DNA from: Halomonas ventosae
GTDB lineage: Bacteria; Pseudomonadota; Gammaproteobacteria; Pseudomonadales; Halomonadaceae
Assembly: GCF_004361885.1 (NCBI RefSeq)
Contig: NZ_SNWH01000007.1
Location: 1-64,000, forward strand
Length of the DNA stretch: 64,000 nucleotides
Reading direction: 5' to 3'
In this document: positions 1 through 9,627 of the stretch, piece after piece
Layout of the letters: the number at the start of each line of letters is the position of its first letter
Numbering within the stretch: position 1 is the first letter of the stretch
Program-made: the position numbers and the translations under genes
Notes under the pieces: model-generated
What the model was told of the DNA's origin: nothing
What the model saw: only the letters and a program-made list of their open reading frames with translations
Database searches by the model: none

Positions 1-450
1 GGCGTCCATGGTATTGCTGAGTCGCCAGCTCAGCACCTTGCGGCTGTACCAGTCGATAATGGCGACCAGGTAGACGAACCCGCGTGGCAGACGGATGTAG
101 GTCACATCCGTGCTCCACACCTGGTTCGGTCGCGTGATCGACACACCACGCAGCAGGTACGGATAGACCTTGTGATCGGGGTGCGGCCGGCTGGTCATCG
201 GCCCAGGCGCCATGCCGGCGAGCCCCATGCCGCGCATCAGCCGCTGCACGCGCTTTCGGTTGATCTGATAACCACGGTAGCCCAGCTCGACCACCATTCG
301 TCGACTGCCATAGAACGGACGGCGCGTGTAGATCTCGTCGAGCGCATGGCATAGCTCGAGGTCCAGGGAGGCCGGTGGCTTGGGTTTCTGCCGAGCATAC
401 ACCGTTGATCTGACAACACCTGCCAGCAGGCACTGCCGGGCCAGTGGCAC
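1..450 (-). pseudogene. IS3 orfB fragment (DDE transposase), N-terminus deleted and C-terminus outside the window
   Basis: The minus-strand frame beginning at about 450 reads VPLARQCLLAGVVRSTVYAR, the usual beginning of the IS3 OrfB HTH segment. It then continues through the RRPFYGSRRM and NRKRVQRLMR regions to VWSTDVTYI, which carries the first catalytic Asp, and VAIIDWYSRKVLSW at the window edge. I saw no stop in the part present, so decay is confined to the missing junction with orfA. Later DDE residues are outside the window. Confidence 0.75.
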
Positions 451-454
451 CTCG

Positions 455-655
455 TCCGAAGGATCGATCCAACTGTTTGTCGAACAGCGTCGAGGAATCC
501 TCGAGCAGGGCCTTCTTCCACTGACTGACCTGCACCGGATGAACGCCGTAGTCCCGCCCGATCTCGTTGGCCGTCTTCAGCCCTCGGACCGCCTCCAGGG
601 CCACCTTGGCCTTGAGCTCCGGGGAGTGGGTGTTGCGTTTCTGATTGGACATCAT
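455..655 (-). pseudogene. IS3 orfA fragment (HTH DNA-binding subunit), 3' end deleted
   Basis: Starts at one of two adjacent ATGs (655 or 652) and reads MMSNQKRNTHSPELKAKVAL, followed by a helix-turn-helix typical of IS3 OrfA (the NEIGRDYGVHPVQVSQWKK region). Homology ends after about 67 residues (LDRSFG), where a full OrfA would continue for a further 40 or so residues through a leucine-zipper segment to the frameshift window. The missing part and the start of orfB appear to have been removed by one deletion. Inferred non-functional. Confidence 0.75.
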
Positions 656-714
656 CGATCCCTTCGAAATCGGCCAGGCGATAGCTTAAACCAGTGTCTG
701 GATTTCAGGGTCCA

Positions 715-952
715 CTATAGCCCCGCGTGGGAATCCGCCTGGGGGACCTCTGCGACAAGGGCAGTCAGCTGCGCCCCGACGTGGTGTGGTTCGGCGAGGC
801 CGTGCCACATTTTGCGGATGCCTGCGAGATCGCCGCCGAGGCGGACCTGCTGCTGGTGGTCGGTACGTCGCTTGCCGTCATGCCGGCCGCCTCCTTGCTC
901 GACCATACCCCGCTGGACGCGCCCTGCGTGCTGGTCGACCCCGAGACCCATG
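715..952 (+). pseudogene. Sirtuin (NAD-dependent deacylase, CobB/Sir2 family) fragment
   Basis: Reads [31 protein letters not shown] and [20 protein letters not shown], which match the second half of Sir2-family proteins (the QLRP-VWFGE and GTSL NAD-binding motifs). The N-terminal Rossmann half with the GAGxS motif and catalytic His is absent because the IS3 element ends immediately upstream. After PCVLVDPE the homology also stops, without the usual last segment of the protein, and the frame runs by chance into the next gene. The gene is therefore broken at both ends. Sirtuins remove acyl groups from protein lysines; this copy cannot. Confidence 0.75.
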
Positions 953-953
953 C

Positions 954-959
954 TAGAAT
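954..959 (+). promoter_or_regulatory. Probable -10 element (TAGAAT) for tapT
   Basis: TAGAAT lies about 30 bases upstream of the tapT ATG, inside the end of the sirtuin fragment. No convincing -35 hexamer is seen at the right distance, so this is a tentative call. Confidence 0.35.
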
Positions 960-988
960 GCCGCCCCTCCGGCCGGGAGCAAGCCAGC

Positions 989-1819
989 ATGCAGGACGAC
1001 ACCTTCCACGACGCCGTCACCGAACGCAATCCCGTGACCGCTCCTTCCAGTGACCCCGCGACCGCTCTCTCCAGTGACCCCGCCACCGGTCTTTCCAGTG
1101 ACCCCGCCACCGGTCATCCGCGGCCACCGCGCCGCGAGTTCAAGGCGCGGGGCAGTTTCGTCACCCGCTGCGGGGGTTGCCATCTGCCGCAGCTCAACTG
1201 CCTCTGCCCCTACCGGGTCAGCGCCACGAGCGAGGCCAGGGTGTGGCTGCTGACCCACCCCGTGGAACACTTTAAGCCTACCAATACCGGACGGCTGATC
1301 AGTGACGTCTTGCCCGACACCGAGGTCTTCACCTGGTATCGCACGGTACCGGACGAGCGGCTGTTGGCGCTGCTTGAGGATTCGCGCTACGCGCCCTTCG
1401 TGATCTTTCCCGACGACCAGCCGGACTATGCCGATCGGGTGGTCGGCATGGAGAGCGTGACCGAGCGTCAGCAAGGTGGCCGGATACCGGTCTTCATCAT
1501 CCTCGACGGCACCTGGCGGCAGGCGCGTCGAATATTTCGCAAGAGCCCCTACCTCGACCGGCTGCCGGTGCTGCCGCTGGCCACCCAGCGACTGACCCGC
1601 TATCGGCTGCGCAAGCCGGCCTCCGCCGCTCATCTGTGTACTGCCGAGGTGGCCATCGAACTGCTGCGCCAGGCTGGAGACGCGACCGCGGCCGAGGTGC
1701 TCGATGACTATTTCGATGCCTTCAATGACAGCTACGCCGCCAGCCGGCGCCACCACAGGCTCGAGGCACCGACGGCGGCGATGCGGCGGCTACTGGTGCG
1801 CCGCAACCCTGACGCCTGA
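989..1819 (+). CDS. tapT: tRNA-uridine aminocarboxypropyltransferase, DTW-domain family
   Basis: Makes 3-(3-amino-3-carboxypropyl)uridine (acp3U) in tRNA by transferring the aminocarboxypropyl group of SAM; E. coli TapT (YfiP) does this at position 47. The 276-residue product has the family's cysteine cluster (Cys61, Cys64, Cys71, Cys73), the DGTW signature at residues 173-176, and the [11 protein letters not shown] and CTAEVA regions shared with YfiP. The ATG at 989 was chosen although the frame is open far upstream into the IS and sirtuin remnant, because homology begins near residue 50. Residues 17-43 hold three 8-residue repeats (SSDPAT-type) not expected in the family. The stop directly abuts the convergent TraB-family gene. 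Confidence 0.88.
   Translation: MQDDTFHDAVTERNPVTAPSSDPATALSSDPATGLSSDPATGHPRPPRREFKARGSFVTRCGGCHLPQLNCLCPYRVSATSEARVWLLTHPVEHFKPTNTGRLISDVLPDTEVFTWYRTVPDERLLALLEDSRYAPFVIFPDDQPDYADRVVGMESVTERQQGGRIPVFIILDGTWRQARRIFRKSPYLDRLPVLPLATQRLTRYRLRKPASAAHLCTAEVAIELLRQAGDATAAEVLDDYFDAFNDSYAASRRHHRLEAPTAAMRRLLVRRNPDA
1037..1117 (+). repeat. 24-bp tandem repeat, three full copies, within tapT
   Basis: Three units start at 1037, 1061 and 1085, each carrying TCCAGTGACCCCGC, followed by the first 9 bases of a fourth. The unit length is a multiple of three, so the protein gains an SSDPAT(A/G)L-type repeat in a low-complexity N-terminal extension. Confidence 0.9.
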
Positions 1820-3097
1820 TCAACCGCCGAACAGTGCTCCGGCGATGCGAAAGCCGGCAATCCAGGTACCGGCGGCGGAGCCGAGGGTAGCGGTGAGGAA
1901 GACGAGCAGGATGCGCGAGACCCGGTTGCGCCACCAGCCCTTGAGCTCGGTCACGTCATGGCGCAGGGTCGAGAAGTCCCGCACCTTGGGCTTGCGCAGC
2001 CACAGCTCCACCCCGGCGGCGACGAAGCCGGCACCGATGGTGGGGTTGAGCGAGGTCAGCGGGGCGGCGAAGAAGGTGGCTACTACCGTGAGCGGGTGGG
2101 CAAGGGCCGCCAGAGTGGCGGCCGCGGAGAGTACGCCGTTGATCAGGAACCACTCCGCCACCAGCTGCCAGCCCAGTTCGGTGTTGCGCGAGAAGCCGAT
2201 GGCGAAGCCGGTTAGTACCAGCGCGGTGATCGCCCAGGGCAGGGCTTTCCATACCTTCGACGGCGGCGGGGTGGCCTCGAGGCGCCGGCGCTCCGGGGTG
2301 GGGTCGGCGGGCAGCGGCTGCTCCAGTTGCTCGGCCATGCCCTTCATGTGGCCGGCGCCGATCACCACCAGCACGTGGCGATAACGGCCGGGACCGGCGT
2401 CTTCCGCCAGGCGCAGCACCATGTAGCGGTCCCGCTCGCTGATCAATGGTACGAACAGGGATTGTGACTCGGCGGCGAACTCGCTGAAGGTGGACTCCAG
2501 AACGTCGCCCTCCTTGAGCCGTTCGATCTCCTCGGCGGTGACCTGCTGGCGCGACAGTACGCTGCCAAGCAGCCCCGAAAACAGCGAGAAGCGCTGCCAC
2601 CAGGGCACGTTGTGGTAGATGCGCTTGAGGGTGATGCCCACGTCGCGGTCTATCAGCAGCAGCGGCAATCCGGCGTTGCGGCTCTCCTCCAGGGCGGCAC
2701 GCATCTCGGCACCGGGCTCGATGCCCGACTGCTCGGCGACGCGCTGCTGGAAGGCCCCCAGCGCCAAGCTGGCGGCCACCATCCCTGCCTTGCCCTGACG
2801 GAAGATCTGAAACAGGTCCTGTTCACCCAGGGCGTCGGGATGGGTGAGGCTATGGTGGCGCGAGTCGCACAGCTCGATCGCCACGGCGTCGAACTCGCCG
2901 GAACGGATCAGCGCACGCACGTCGGCGGCGCTCTCGGCGGAGACATGGGCGGTGCCCAGCAGCGTATAGCGGGTCTCGCCAATTTGAACGACCCGGCGCG
3001 GGCCGCCAACCATGTCGTTGTTCGGGGGGGATGAGGTATCGGGGGCCTGAATATCGGTCATGTCGGCTCGGGTCGAAGGGAGGGGAGTATCATTCAT
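1820..3097 (-). CDS. TraB/GumN-family membrane protein
   Basis: A 425-residue TraB/PrgY-type protein. The N-terminal half carries the family's GTAHVS motif (residues 48-53) and conserved acidic and basic residues of the TIKI/TraB fold. The C-terminal third has several hydrophobic segments (from about residue 285: ALPWAITALVLTGFAIGF, then the NGVLSAAATLAALAHPLTVV and GSAAGTWIAGF regions). In Enterococcus, TraB/PrgY lowers exported sex-pheromone activity; the bacterial homologues are thought to be membrane-associated peptidases, and no substrate is known here. A second in-frame start at 3061 is possible. It is last in the trkA-trkH direction, 21 bases after trkH, so co-transcription is likely. 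Confidence 0.8.
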   Translation of the reverse strand: MNDTPLPSTRADMTDIQAPDTSSPPNNDMVGGPRRVVQIGETRYTLLGTAHVSAESAADVRALIRSGEFDAVAIELCDSRHHSLTHPDALGEQDLFQIFRQGKAGMVAASLALGAFQQRVAEQSGIEPGAEMRAALEESRNAGLPLLLIDRDVGITLKRIYHNVPWWQRFSLFSGLLGSVLSRQQVTAEEIERLKEGDVLESTFSEFAAESQSLFVPLISERDRYMVLRLAEDAGPGRYRHVLVVIGAGHMKGMAEQLEQPLPADPTPERRRLEATPPPSKVWKALPWAITALVLTGFAIGFSRNTELGWQLVAEWFLINGVLSAAATLAALAHPLTVVATFFAAPLTSLNPTIGAGFVAAGVELWLRKPKVRDFSTLRHDVTELKGWWRNRVSRILLVFLTATLGSAAGTWIAGFRIAGALFGG

Positions 3098-3118
3098 TGC
3101 GGTGGTGTGCCGCCGCCA

Positions 3119-4603
3119 TCATTTGCGCCAGAACATCGGCGTGAACAGCACCAGCACCGTGAGGATTTCCAGGCGCCCCATCAGCATGGCAAGGCTCAAC
3201 AGCCACTTGGCAGCATCCGGCAGACTGGAGAAATTGCCGGCGGGGCCGATGGTGTCCCCCAGGCCGGGGCCGACATTGGCGACGGCGGTGGCGGCACCGG
3301 AGAGCGCCGTAACAATGTCCAGGCCCATCAGCGAGAGGCCCAGCGCGACACCCGCGATGGTCAGGAAGAAGAAGAAGGAAAAGGCCACCACACCGCGCGT
3401 GACGTCATCGGTCAGCGGTTGACCGTTGTAGCGAGAGGCAAAGACCCCATTGGCATGCACCAGGAAGCGCAACTGGTTGCGCAGCATGATGGCCGCGACC
3501 TGGAAGCGGAAGACCTTCATGCCTCCACTGGTTGAGCCGGAGCAACCGCCGACGAAGGTCAGGTAGAAAAACGCCACGATCGCCACGCTGCCCCAGCTGG
3601 TGTAGTCGTCCGAGGCGTAGCCGGTGGTGGTGACCACGGAAATGACGTTGAAAGTCACCTGGGTCAGTGCCTCGAAGGCGGGCGTGCCCTGCCAGATCCG
3701 CCACAGGGTGAGCCCGAGAATCACCACCAGCAACATCAGCAACAATCCCTGGACTTGCTGGTCTCGCCAGAGGGCCCCGTGAACGCCCCGCAAGACCCGG
3801 ATGTAGAGCACGAACGGCAGGGCGCCCATGAGCATGAACAGGGAGGCGAACCACAGTAGATGAAGCGTGTCGGCGTAGGCGCCGAAGGACGCATCGGTGT
3901 TGGCGAACCCACCAGTGGCAAGCGAGGTCATGCCATGCACGACCGCATCCAGGGGCGCCATGCCGCCCAGCCAGTAGCTGACCATGGCGATCAGGGTGAA
4001 GCTGCAGTAGATGCTCAGGGTCGCCTTGGCGATGCCCCCGGTGCGCGGCATCACCTTGTCGGACCAGTCCGACGACTCGGTATGGAACAGGCGCATCCCG
4101 CCCACCTTGAGAAACGGCAGGATGGCGATGCCCATGACGATGATGCCGATGCCGCCCAGCCACTGCATGATGCCACGCCATAGCTTCAAGCCATCGGAGA
4201 GGTTTTCGATGCCGATGAGGATGGTCGACCCGGTCGTGGTGATGGCGGAGACTGACTCGAAGACGGCATTGGTCACCGACAGTTGAGGCGCACCCAGGGC
4301 CAAGGGGAGGCTGGCGAAGCCGCAGATGGTGACCCAGCTCAGGGTGGTGATGACAAACATCTGCCAGGGTTTCAGGGCGATCTCCGCCTGTTGGGTGGTT
4401 AGCCAGGTGAAGGCTGCCGCGCCCAGCAAGATAAGGATCGAAAGGCCAAAGGCCCTGGCATCGGGGTCTTTCTCGATGAGCAGGATGAGCCAGGGCACGG
4501 CCATGAAAACGGCCAGTACCAGCCACAGCAACGACAATACCTTGAAGATCGGCGCCCAGGGGCGCACGCGCGCACTGATCGTCCTGTTGACCATGCCGGT
4601 CAT
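3119..4603 (-). CDS. trkH: TrkH-type potassium uptake channel subunit
   Basis: The 494-residue inner-membrane K+ channel of the Trk system, which works with the cytoplasmic NAD-binding regulator TrkA encoded just upstream. It has the multi-spanning architecture of the TrkH/KtrB family with selectivity-filter-like loops around TTTGST, ATGGFAN, VTTTGYAS and ANVGPGLG, which provide the four pore glycine regions. Length and ends agree with TrkH/TrkI proteins. In halophiles Trk uptake supports the first phase of osmotic adaptation. TrkH and TrkI cannot be told apart without alignment. Confidence 0.9.
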   Translation of the reverse strand: MTGMVNRTISARVRPWAPIFKVLSLLWLVLAVFMAVPWLILLIEKDPDARAFGLSILILLGAAAFTWLTTQQAEIALKPWQMFVITTLSWVTICGFASLPLALGAPQLSVTNAVFESVSAITTTGSTILIGIENLSDGLKLWRGIMQWLGGIGIIVMGIAILPFLKVGGMRLFHTESSDWSDKVMPRTGGIAKATLSIYCSFTLIAMVSYWLGGMAPLDAVVHGMTSLATGGFANTDASFGAYADTLHLLWFASLFMLMGALPFVLYIRVLRGVHGALWRDQQVQGLLLMLLVVILGLTLWRIWQGTPAFEALTQVTFNVISVVTTTGYASDDYTSWGSVAIVAFFYLTFVGGCSGSTSGGMKVFRFQVAAIMLRNQLRFLVHANGVFASRYNGQPLTDDVTRGVVAFSFFFFLTIAGVALGLSLMGLDIVTALSGAATAVANVGPGLGDTIGPAGNFSSLPDAAKWLLSLAMLMGRLEILTVLVLFTPMFWRK

Positions 4604-4759
4604 GGATGCCGCCTGCGCTGGCCTTGGGTCGGACGTCGTGTCATCGATAAACGCATGACGATCCCCGCTAGGTTCACTGTGAGTCCCTTGACCCGCAGAC
4701 GTCTCGCGGGCGGCGTGGCGATGGTTACCTTGCCACCGGAGACGCTGGGGTTGCGACGG

Positions 4760-6133
4760 TCAGAAAAAGGTTAAACCCACCTGGAACAGCCGCTCCACGT
4801 CACGCAGGCGGCGCTTGTCGATCACAAACAGGATGACATGGTCGCCCGACCTTACTACCACGTCGTCATGGGCGATCAGCACCTCCTTGCCGCGCACCAC
4901 CGCGCCGATGGTGGTGCCCTGGGGCAGGTCGATCTTGCCGATGGCGCGACCCACCACCTTGGACGACTGGGTGTCGCCGTGGGCGATGGCCTCGATGGCC
5001 TCGGCCGCGCCGCGGCGCAGCGAGTGGACATTGACGATATCGCCGCGCCGCACGTGGGTCAGCAGGCTGCCGATGGTGGCCTGCTGGGGCGAGATGGCGA
5101 TATCGATCTCGCCGCCCTGCACCAGGTCGACGTAGGCGGCGTTGTTGATCAGCGTCAGCACCTTCTTGGCGCCCATGCGCTTGGCCAGCAGTGACGACAT
5201 GATGTTGACCTCGTCATCGTTGGTCAGCGAGCAGAAGATGTCGCACTCCTCGATGTTTTCCTCCTCCAGCAGCCGCTTGTCGGTGGCGCTGCCGTTCAGC
5301 ACCACGGTACGGTCGAGGCGTTCGGAGAGCTGGCTGCAACGCTCGATGCTGTGCTCGATGATCTTGACCTGGTGGCTGTGTTCCAGGTGCTCGGCCAGGC
5401 GCTCGCCGATGTTGCCGCCGCCGGCGATCATCACCCGGCGAAAGTCACGCTCGAGGCGGCGCAGCTCACTCATCACCGCGCGGATGTCGCGGCGGGCGGC
5501 GATGAAGAAGACCTCGTCGTCAGCCTCGATGACGGTGTTGCCATGGGGAATGATCGGCCGATTCTTGCGGTAGATCGCCGCCACCCGGGTGTCCACGCTG
5601 GGCATGTGGCGGCGCAGGAAGGCCAGCTCCTGACCGACCAGCGGGCCGCCGTAGAAGGCCTTCACGGCCACCAGCTGCACCAGGCCACCGGCGAACTCCA
5701 GCACCTGCAGGGCGCCGGGGTGCTCGATCAGCCGGCGGATGTGGTCGGTGACCACCTGCTCAGGGCTAATCAGCACATCGACGGGTACCGCATCGTGGGC
5801 GAACAGCCCCTTGCGCGTCAGGTAGGCGGTGGAGCGTACGCGGGCGATCTTGGTCGGGGTGCGAAACAGGGTATGGGCCACCTGGCAGGCGATCATGTTG
5901 ACCTCATCGGAATTGGTCACCGCGATCAACATATCAGCGTCCTCGCAGCCGGCCTGGCGCAGCACCATGGGATAGGAGGCGGCCCCTGACACCGTGCGGA
6001 TGTCCAGGCGCGTATGCAGTTCGCGCAGGCGCCCGTTGTCGGTGTCCACCACCGTGATGTCGTTCTCCTCCCGGGCCAGGTGCTCGGCCAGGGTGCCGCC
6101 GACCTGGCCGGCGCCGAGGATGATGATCTTCAT
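4760..6133 (-). CDS. trkA: Trk system potassium uptake regulator TrkA
   Basis: A 457-residue cytoplasmic protein built of two RCK_N/RCK_C halves. The first Rossmann motif is GAGQVG at residues 7-12 and the second GGGNIG near residue 240, each followed by a TrkA_C domain (the LQVLEFAGG and [13 protein letters not shown] regions). It binds NAD(H) or ATP and gates TrkH. It is upstream of trkH with a 156-base gap holding a GC-rich stretch, so the two may be an operon with internal regulation. The product ends in LFQVGLTFF, close to family length. Confidence 0.93.
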   Translation of the reverse strand: MKIIILGAGQVGGTLAEHLAREENDITVVDTDNGRLRELHTRLDIRTVSGAASYPMVLRQAGCEDADMLIAVTNSDEVNMIACQVAHTLFRTPTKIARVRSTAYLTRKGLFAHDAVPVDVLISPEQVVTDHIRRLIEHPGALQVLEFAGGLVQLVAVKAFYGGPLVGQELAFLRRHMPSVDTRVAAIYRKNRPIIPHGNTVIEADDEVFFIAARRDIRAVMSELRRLERDFRRVMIAGGGNIGERLAEHLEHSHQVKIIEHSIERCSQLSERLDRTVVLNGSATDKRLLEEENIEECDIFCSLTNDDEVNIMSSLLAKRMGAKKVLTLINNAAYVDLVQGGEIDIAISPQQATIGSLLTHVRRGDIVNVHSLRRGAAEAIEAIAHGDTQSSKVVGRAIGKIDLPQGTTIGAVVRGKEVLIAHDDVVVRSGDHVILFVIDKRRLRDVERLFQVGLTFF

Positions 6134-6175
6134 GGTCGTCGCTGTCCGCTCCGGTCAGAACGCCGGGGATAGAGA

Positions 6176-6197
6176 GCGGCGCACTGCTGTGCGCCGC
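6176..6197. terminator. Perfect 9-bp hairpin between trkA and dodecin genes
   Basis: GCGGCGCAC, loop tgct, GTGCGCCGC. Read on the minus strand it follows the dodecin gene and is trailed by TCTCT rather than a long T-run, so it is a weak terminator candidate. Confidence 0.45.
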
Positions 6198-6252
6198 AAC
6201 ATAAGAGCTAGCCTAAACCAGCCGTCATGAGAAGAACAGGTCGCGCCCAGGA

Positions 6253-6459
6253 TCAGTCTAGGGTGAAGCCAACCTTGATGGTGACCTGCCAGTGGGCGAC
6301 CTGCCCGTTGTCAATATGGCCGCGGGTATCCACGACCTCGAACCAGCGCATGCCATGCAGGCTCTCGGCGGCCTTGGTCAGGGCGCTCTGAACGGCGTCC
6401 TCGATGCTTTTCTCCGAGGAACCCGTCAACTCGATGTGCTTGTAGGTGTGGTGGCTCAC
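6253..6459 (-). CDS. Dodecin family flavin-binding protein
   Basis: A 68-residue protein of dodecin size and pattern: [20 protein letters not shown], then a helix with the [13 protein letters not shown] segment, then WFEV and WQVTIKVGF strands. Dodecins form hollow dodecamers that store or buffer flavins such as riboflavin or FMN in the cytoplasm. The start is GTG at 6459, preceded by a GGGAGG ribosome-binding site. It lies alone between rsmB and trkA. Confidence 0.88.
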   Translation of the reverse strand: MSHHTYKHIELTGSSEKSIEDAVQSALTKAAESLHGMRWFEVVDTRGHIDNGQVAHWQVTIKVGFTLD

Positions 6460-6495
6460 GTAACCTCCCGTGTTGGTGCAATGGAGCGTCCGCTC

Positions 6496-7848
6496 TCAGG
6501 CGGGGTGCTTTTCCAGTCTGGCATAGAAGAAGCCATCATGGCTTTCGGGTTCCGGCAGCAATTGCCGTCCGGCACCTGAGGGGCGTCCCCAGGCCATGTC
6601 GGCCAGCGACGTGGCCACTGCCCCCGGGGTGTGCGCGAGGAAACGCGCGATCTGCTCGGCATTCTCCTCGGGCAGTACCGAGCAGGTGGCGTAGAGCAGG
6701 GTGCCACCGGGGCGCAGCAGCGGCCAGAGGTTGTCGAGCAGTCGTGCCTGCAGCTCGGCGAGGCGGGGGATGTCAGAGGGGCGGCGTAGCCGCTTGATAT
6801 CGGGATGGCGACGGATCACGCCGCTGCCGGAGCAAGGGGCATCGAGCAGGATGGCATCGAATGGCGTGCCATCCCACCATTCACGAGTGGTGGCGTCGCC
6901 CTCAGCCAGGGTCGCGATGAGCCCCAGGCGCGCCAGGGTATCCTCGACCCGAGCCAGGCGCGCGGCATCGCTGTCGACGGCCTGAAGATCGATATCGAAC
7001 AACTCCAGGAGATGGGCGGTCTTGCCGCCTGGGGCACAGCAGGCGTCCAGCACGCGGGCGCCGGGACGCGGGGCGATCACCGGACCTAGCAGCACGGCGG
7101 CAAGCTGGGCCGACTCGTCCTGGACGCTGACATGGCCCTCGGCGAAGCCGGGCAGTGTCTCGACGTCGCGAGGTGCCTCGAGGGTCACGCCGTCCGGGGC
7201 GTGCGTGCATAACCGGGCCGGGATGCCCGCGGCGGCGAGGCGGTCCAGGTACATCTCGCGGTCGCCATGGCGGCGGTTGATCCGCAGTGTCATGGGGCCC
7301 GGTATGTTGTTGGCCGCGCAGATGGCGCGCCAGTCGTCGGGCCAGGCCTGACGCAGAGCCGTGAGCCACCAGCGAGGGTGCAGCAGCGCCACGGCCGGGT
7401 CGCGGTCGACCTCGGCCTGGAGCTCGGTGTTCTCGCGCTGCAGGCGGCGCAGGCAGCCGTTGAGCACCCGGGTGGCCCACTCCTTGCCGAGCAGGCGGGC
7501 GGCACCGGCGGTCTCGCCCACCGTGGCGTGGGCCGGGATGCGCAGGTAGAGCAGCTGGTGGATGCCGAGCAGCAATAGCGCCTGGACGTCGGCGTCGCGG
7601 GCTTTGAACGGCTTGTCCAGCAGCTTGCCGGCCAAGGCCTCGAGGCGTGGCAGGGTGCGGCAGGTGCCGTAGCAGAGCGCCTTGAACAGGGCGCGGTCCC
7701 GGGCCACGACCTGATGGTCGTCGAGGCCGGTGAGCGAGCCCTTGCCGAGAATCACCGGCGCCAGGGCGCGGGCGGCGGCGGCCCGCACGGCCTGGCCGTT
7801 GTCGCGACGGCCTTGGCGAGAAGGGGGAGCGTTGCGCGCCTGATTCAT
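6496..7848 (-). CDS. rsmB: 16S rRNA (cytosine(967)-C(5))-methyltransferase
   Basis: The 450-residue RsmB (Sun/Fmu) enzyme methylates C967 of 16S rRNA with SAM. An N-terminal NusB-like RNA-binding domain (about residues 15-160) precedes a Rossmann methyltransferase domain with the [13 protein letters not shown]-binding motif (about 247) and the catalytic DAPCSGSG motif (about 317), followed by [12 protein letters not shown]. Its start overlaps the fmt stop by four bases, giving translational coupling in def-fmt-rsmB order, as in many proteobacteria. Confidence 0.95.
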   Translation of the reverse strand: MNQARNAPPSRQGRRDNGQAVRAAAARALAPVILGKGSLTGLDDHQVVARDRALFKALCYGTCRTLPRLEALAGKLLDKPFKARDADVQALLLLGIHQLLYLRIPAHATVGETAGAARLLGKEWATRVLNGCLRRLQRENTELQAEVDRDPAVALLHPRWWLTALRQAWPDDWRAICAANNIPGPMTLRINRRHGDREMYLDRLAAAGIPARLCTHAPDGVTLEAPRDVETLPGFAEGHVSVQDESAQLAAVLLGPVIAPRPGARVLDACCAPGGKTAHLLELFDIDLQAVDSDAARLARVEDTLARLGLIATLAEGDATTREWWDGTPFDAILLDAPCSGSGVIRRHPDIKRLRRPSDIPRLAELQARLLDNLWPLLRPGGTLLYATCSVLPEENAEQIARFLAHTPGAVATSLADMAWGRPSGAGRQLLPEPESHDGFFYARLEKHPA

Positions 7849-8834
7849 GGGGTGGCCTCCTCATCGGTGCGTCCCAGCCGGGTGCCGGGTGCGAGGCGCT
7901 CGGCGCGGGCCTTGAGCAGCTCGCTCACCGCCAGGGGCTTGCCGCCGGGCAGCTGGGCGCGGGTTACCTCAAGCACCTGGTCGCCGGTCGGGCCGCAGGC
8001 GATGCGCAGCGCCTGGGGACCATGGGCGAGCAGGCTGCCGGGGGAGCACGAGGCCTCGTCCGCGGTGGGCGAGGCGGCCCGCGCCATCAGCAGGCGCAGG
8101 CGGTCATCCCCCAGCGCACACCAGGCCACCGGCCAGGGATTGAAGGCGCGCACCCGGGCGGCGAGTTCCACGGCGGGGCGGCGGAAGTCGAGCTCCGCCT
8201 CGGCCTTGGAGAGCTTGGCGGCATAGGTAACTCCTGCCTCGGGCTGGGGAGTGGCGTCGAGCCCTTCGCCGGCCAGCGCATCCAGCGCCTCGACGATGGC
8301 CTCGCCGCCCAGGCTCGCCAGGCGGTCGTGGAGCTCGCCACCGGTGGTGGTGGGGGTGATCGGCGTGCGCTTGACCAGCAGCATGTCGCCGGTGTCCAGC
8401 CCCGCATCCATCTGCATGATGGTCACGCCGCTTTCCGCGTCGCCGGCCTCGATGGCCCGCTGGATAGGGGCCGCCCCGCGCCAGCGTGGCAGCAGCGAGG
8501 CATGCACATTGAGACAGCCCAGCGGGGGGATCTCGAGCACGGCACGCGGCAGGATCAATCCGTAGGCCACCACTACCATGATGTCGGCGCCATGGCGTGC
8601 CAGCTCTGCCTGAGCCTCGGGTGCTTTCAGGCTGGCCGGCTGGAAGACCGCCAGGCCGTGTTCGAGGGCGAGGGTTTTCACCGGACTGGGGGTCAGTGTG
8701 CGGCCGCGACCGGCCGGGCGGTCAGGCTGGGTATAGACGGCAACGACGTCATGGTGGCTCGCCAGCAGCGCCGTCAGGCTTTTGGCGGCGAAGTCGGGGG
8801 TGCCGGCGAAGATCACACGCAGGGGTCGGGACAT
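7845..8834 (-). CDS. fmt: Methionyl-tRNA formyltransferase
   Basis: Formylates Met-tRNAfMet with 10-formyl-THF before initiation. The 329-residue protein begins [11 protein letters not shown], contains the formyltransferase signature [20 protein letters not shown] around residues 110-130, and ends in an OB-fold-like tRNA-binding C-terminal domain. It lies downstream of def, with a 108-base gap containing a hairpin, and overlaps rsmB. Confidence 0.96.
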   Translation of the reverse strand: MSRPLRVIFAGTPDFAAKSLTALLASHHDVVAVYTQPDRPAGRGRTLTPSPVKTLALEHGLAVFQPASLKAPEAQAELARHGADIMVVVAYGLILPRAVLEIPPLGCLNVHASLLPRWRGAAPIQRAIEAGDAESGVTIMQMDAGLDTGDMLLVKRTPITPTTTGGELHDRLASLGGEAIVEALDALAGEGLDATPQPEAGVTYAAKLSKAEAELDFRRPAVELAARVRAFNPWPVAWCALGDDRLRLLMARAASPTADEASCSPGSLLAHGPQALRIACGPTGDQVLEVTRAQLPGGKPLAVSELLKARAERLAPGTRLGRTDEEATP

Positions 8835-8893
8835 GGTCAGGGCCTTGCCAGTGGGCGATGCCCCTCATGATAACGGAGGTGGCCGGAAACGAC

Positions 8894-8921
8894 GAAGGCC
8901 GACGCCTTGGCGTCGACCTTC
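8894..8921. terminator. Hairpin between def and fmt
   Basis: GAAGG-C-CGACGCC, loop tt, GGCGTCG-A-CCTTC forms a strong stem with one internal mismatch. There is no T-run on either side, so it may attenuate or process the def-fmt transcript rather than stop it. Confidence 0.45.
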
Positions 8922-8942
8922 CCCGGGTAACAGGGCCGGCGG

Positions 8943-9455
8943 TCAGGCGGGCTGCATCTGCCGGTGGCGCTTATTCATCTTCTTCAACACCCGGTCGCGC
9001 TTGAGCGCGGAGAGGTGGTCGACGAACAGCACCCCCTCCAGGTGATCGTGCTCGTGCTGGATGCAGTGGGCGAGCAGGCCCTCGGCCTCCATCTCGTAGG
9101 GCTGCCCGTCACGGTCGAGTGCCTTGAGATGCACCTTCAGGGCGCGGGGAACCTCGGCGTAATAGTCGGGGATCGACAGGCAGCCCTCCTGCATTGGCTC
9201 CCGTTCGTCGCCGATGGGCGTGACGGTCGGGTTGATCAGCACCAGCGGGTGCGCGTGGTCGTCGCTGACGTCCATGACGATGACCCGGCGGTGGACATCC
9301 ACCTGGGTAGCGGCCAGTCCGATGCCGCGTGCGTCGTACATGGTCTCGAGCATGTCCTCGACCAGCCGGCGCACCTCGTCGTCTACCGTCTCAACCGGCG
9401 TGGCGATGGTGCGCAGCCGCTCGTCGGGAAATTCGAGGATGGGTAATTTGGCCAT
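8943..9455 (-). CDS. def: Peptide deformylase
   Basis: Removes the formyl group from nascent N-formyl-Met proteins, paired with fmt next door. All three metal-site motifs are present in the 170-residue protein: GIGLAATQ at residues 44-51, EGCLS with Cys92, and HEHDH at 134-138. It is divergent from the LysM gene, with about 170 bases between the starts. Confidence 0.96.
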   Translation of the reverse strand: MAKLPILEFPDERLRTIATPVETVDDEVRRLVEDMLETMYDARGIGLAATQVDVHRRVIVMDVSDDHAHPLVLINPTVTPIGDEREPMQEGCLSIPDYYAEVPRALKVHLKALDRDGQPYEMEAEGLLAHCIQHEHDHLEGVLFVDHLSALKRDRVLKKMNKRHRQMQPA

Positions 9456-9627
9456 GGCGTTGCAATCACCGTTATGCTGTCATTTACAAGATGACACTAT
9501 TCTAGAAGTCCACGCTTGGTGGGAGTACCGCCAAGTGTGCATTGCATCGATAGCATCTGACTATACCATGTCGTCGCCGTTCCATGGCGTCATCAGGCTT
9601 GAGGCTAGCAACGCGGGGAGAGCAGGG

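Larger units (their letters stand above)
1..714 (-). mobile_element. IS3-family insertion sequence, internally deleted and cut by the window start
   Basis: Minus-strand relic of an IS3-type element. The upstream end appears to lie at about 714, where the reverse strand begins TGGACCCTGAAATCCAGAC just before the orfA start; the other end lies outside the window. The orfA N-terminus and most of orfB are recognisable, but the segment that should join them (the orfA C-terminus with its coiled coil, and the first residues of orfB) is missing at about 451-458. The element therefore cannot make a normal OrfAB transposase. It abuts a sirtuin gene fragment on its right side. The family assignment rests on the HTH and DDE-type motifs; the exact terminal repeat and target duplication cannot be confirmed without the left end. 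Confidence 0.8.

Noticed and set aside
380-988. Long plus-strand N-terminal extension of tapT through the IS3 and sirtuin fragments
   Set aside because: The sequence is antisense to the IS3 genes and out of frame with the sirtuin fragment; homology to TapT starts only after 989.
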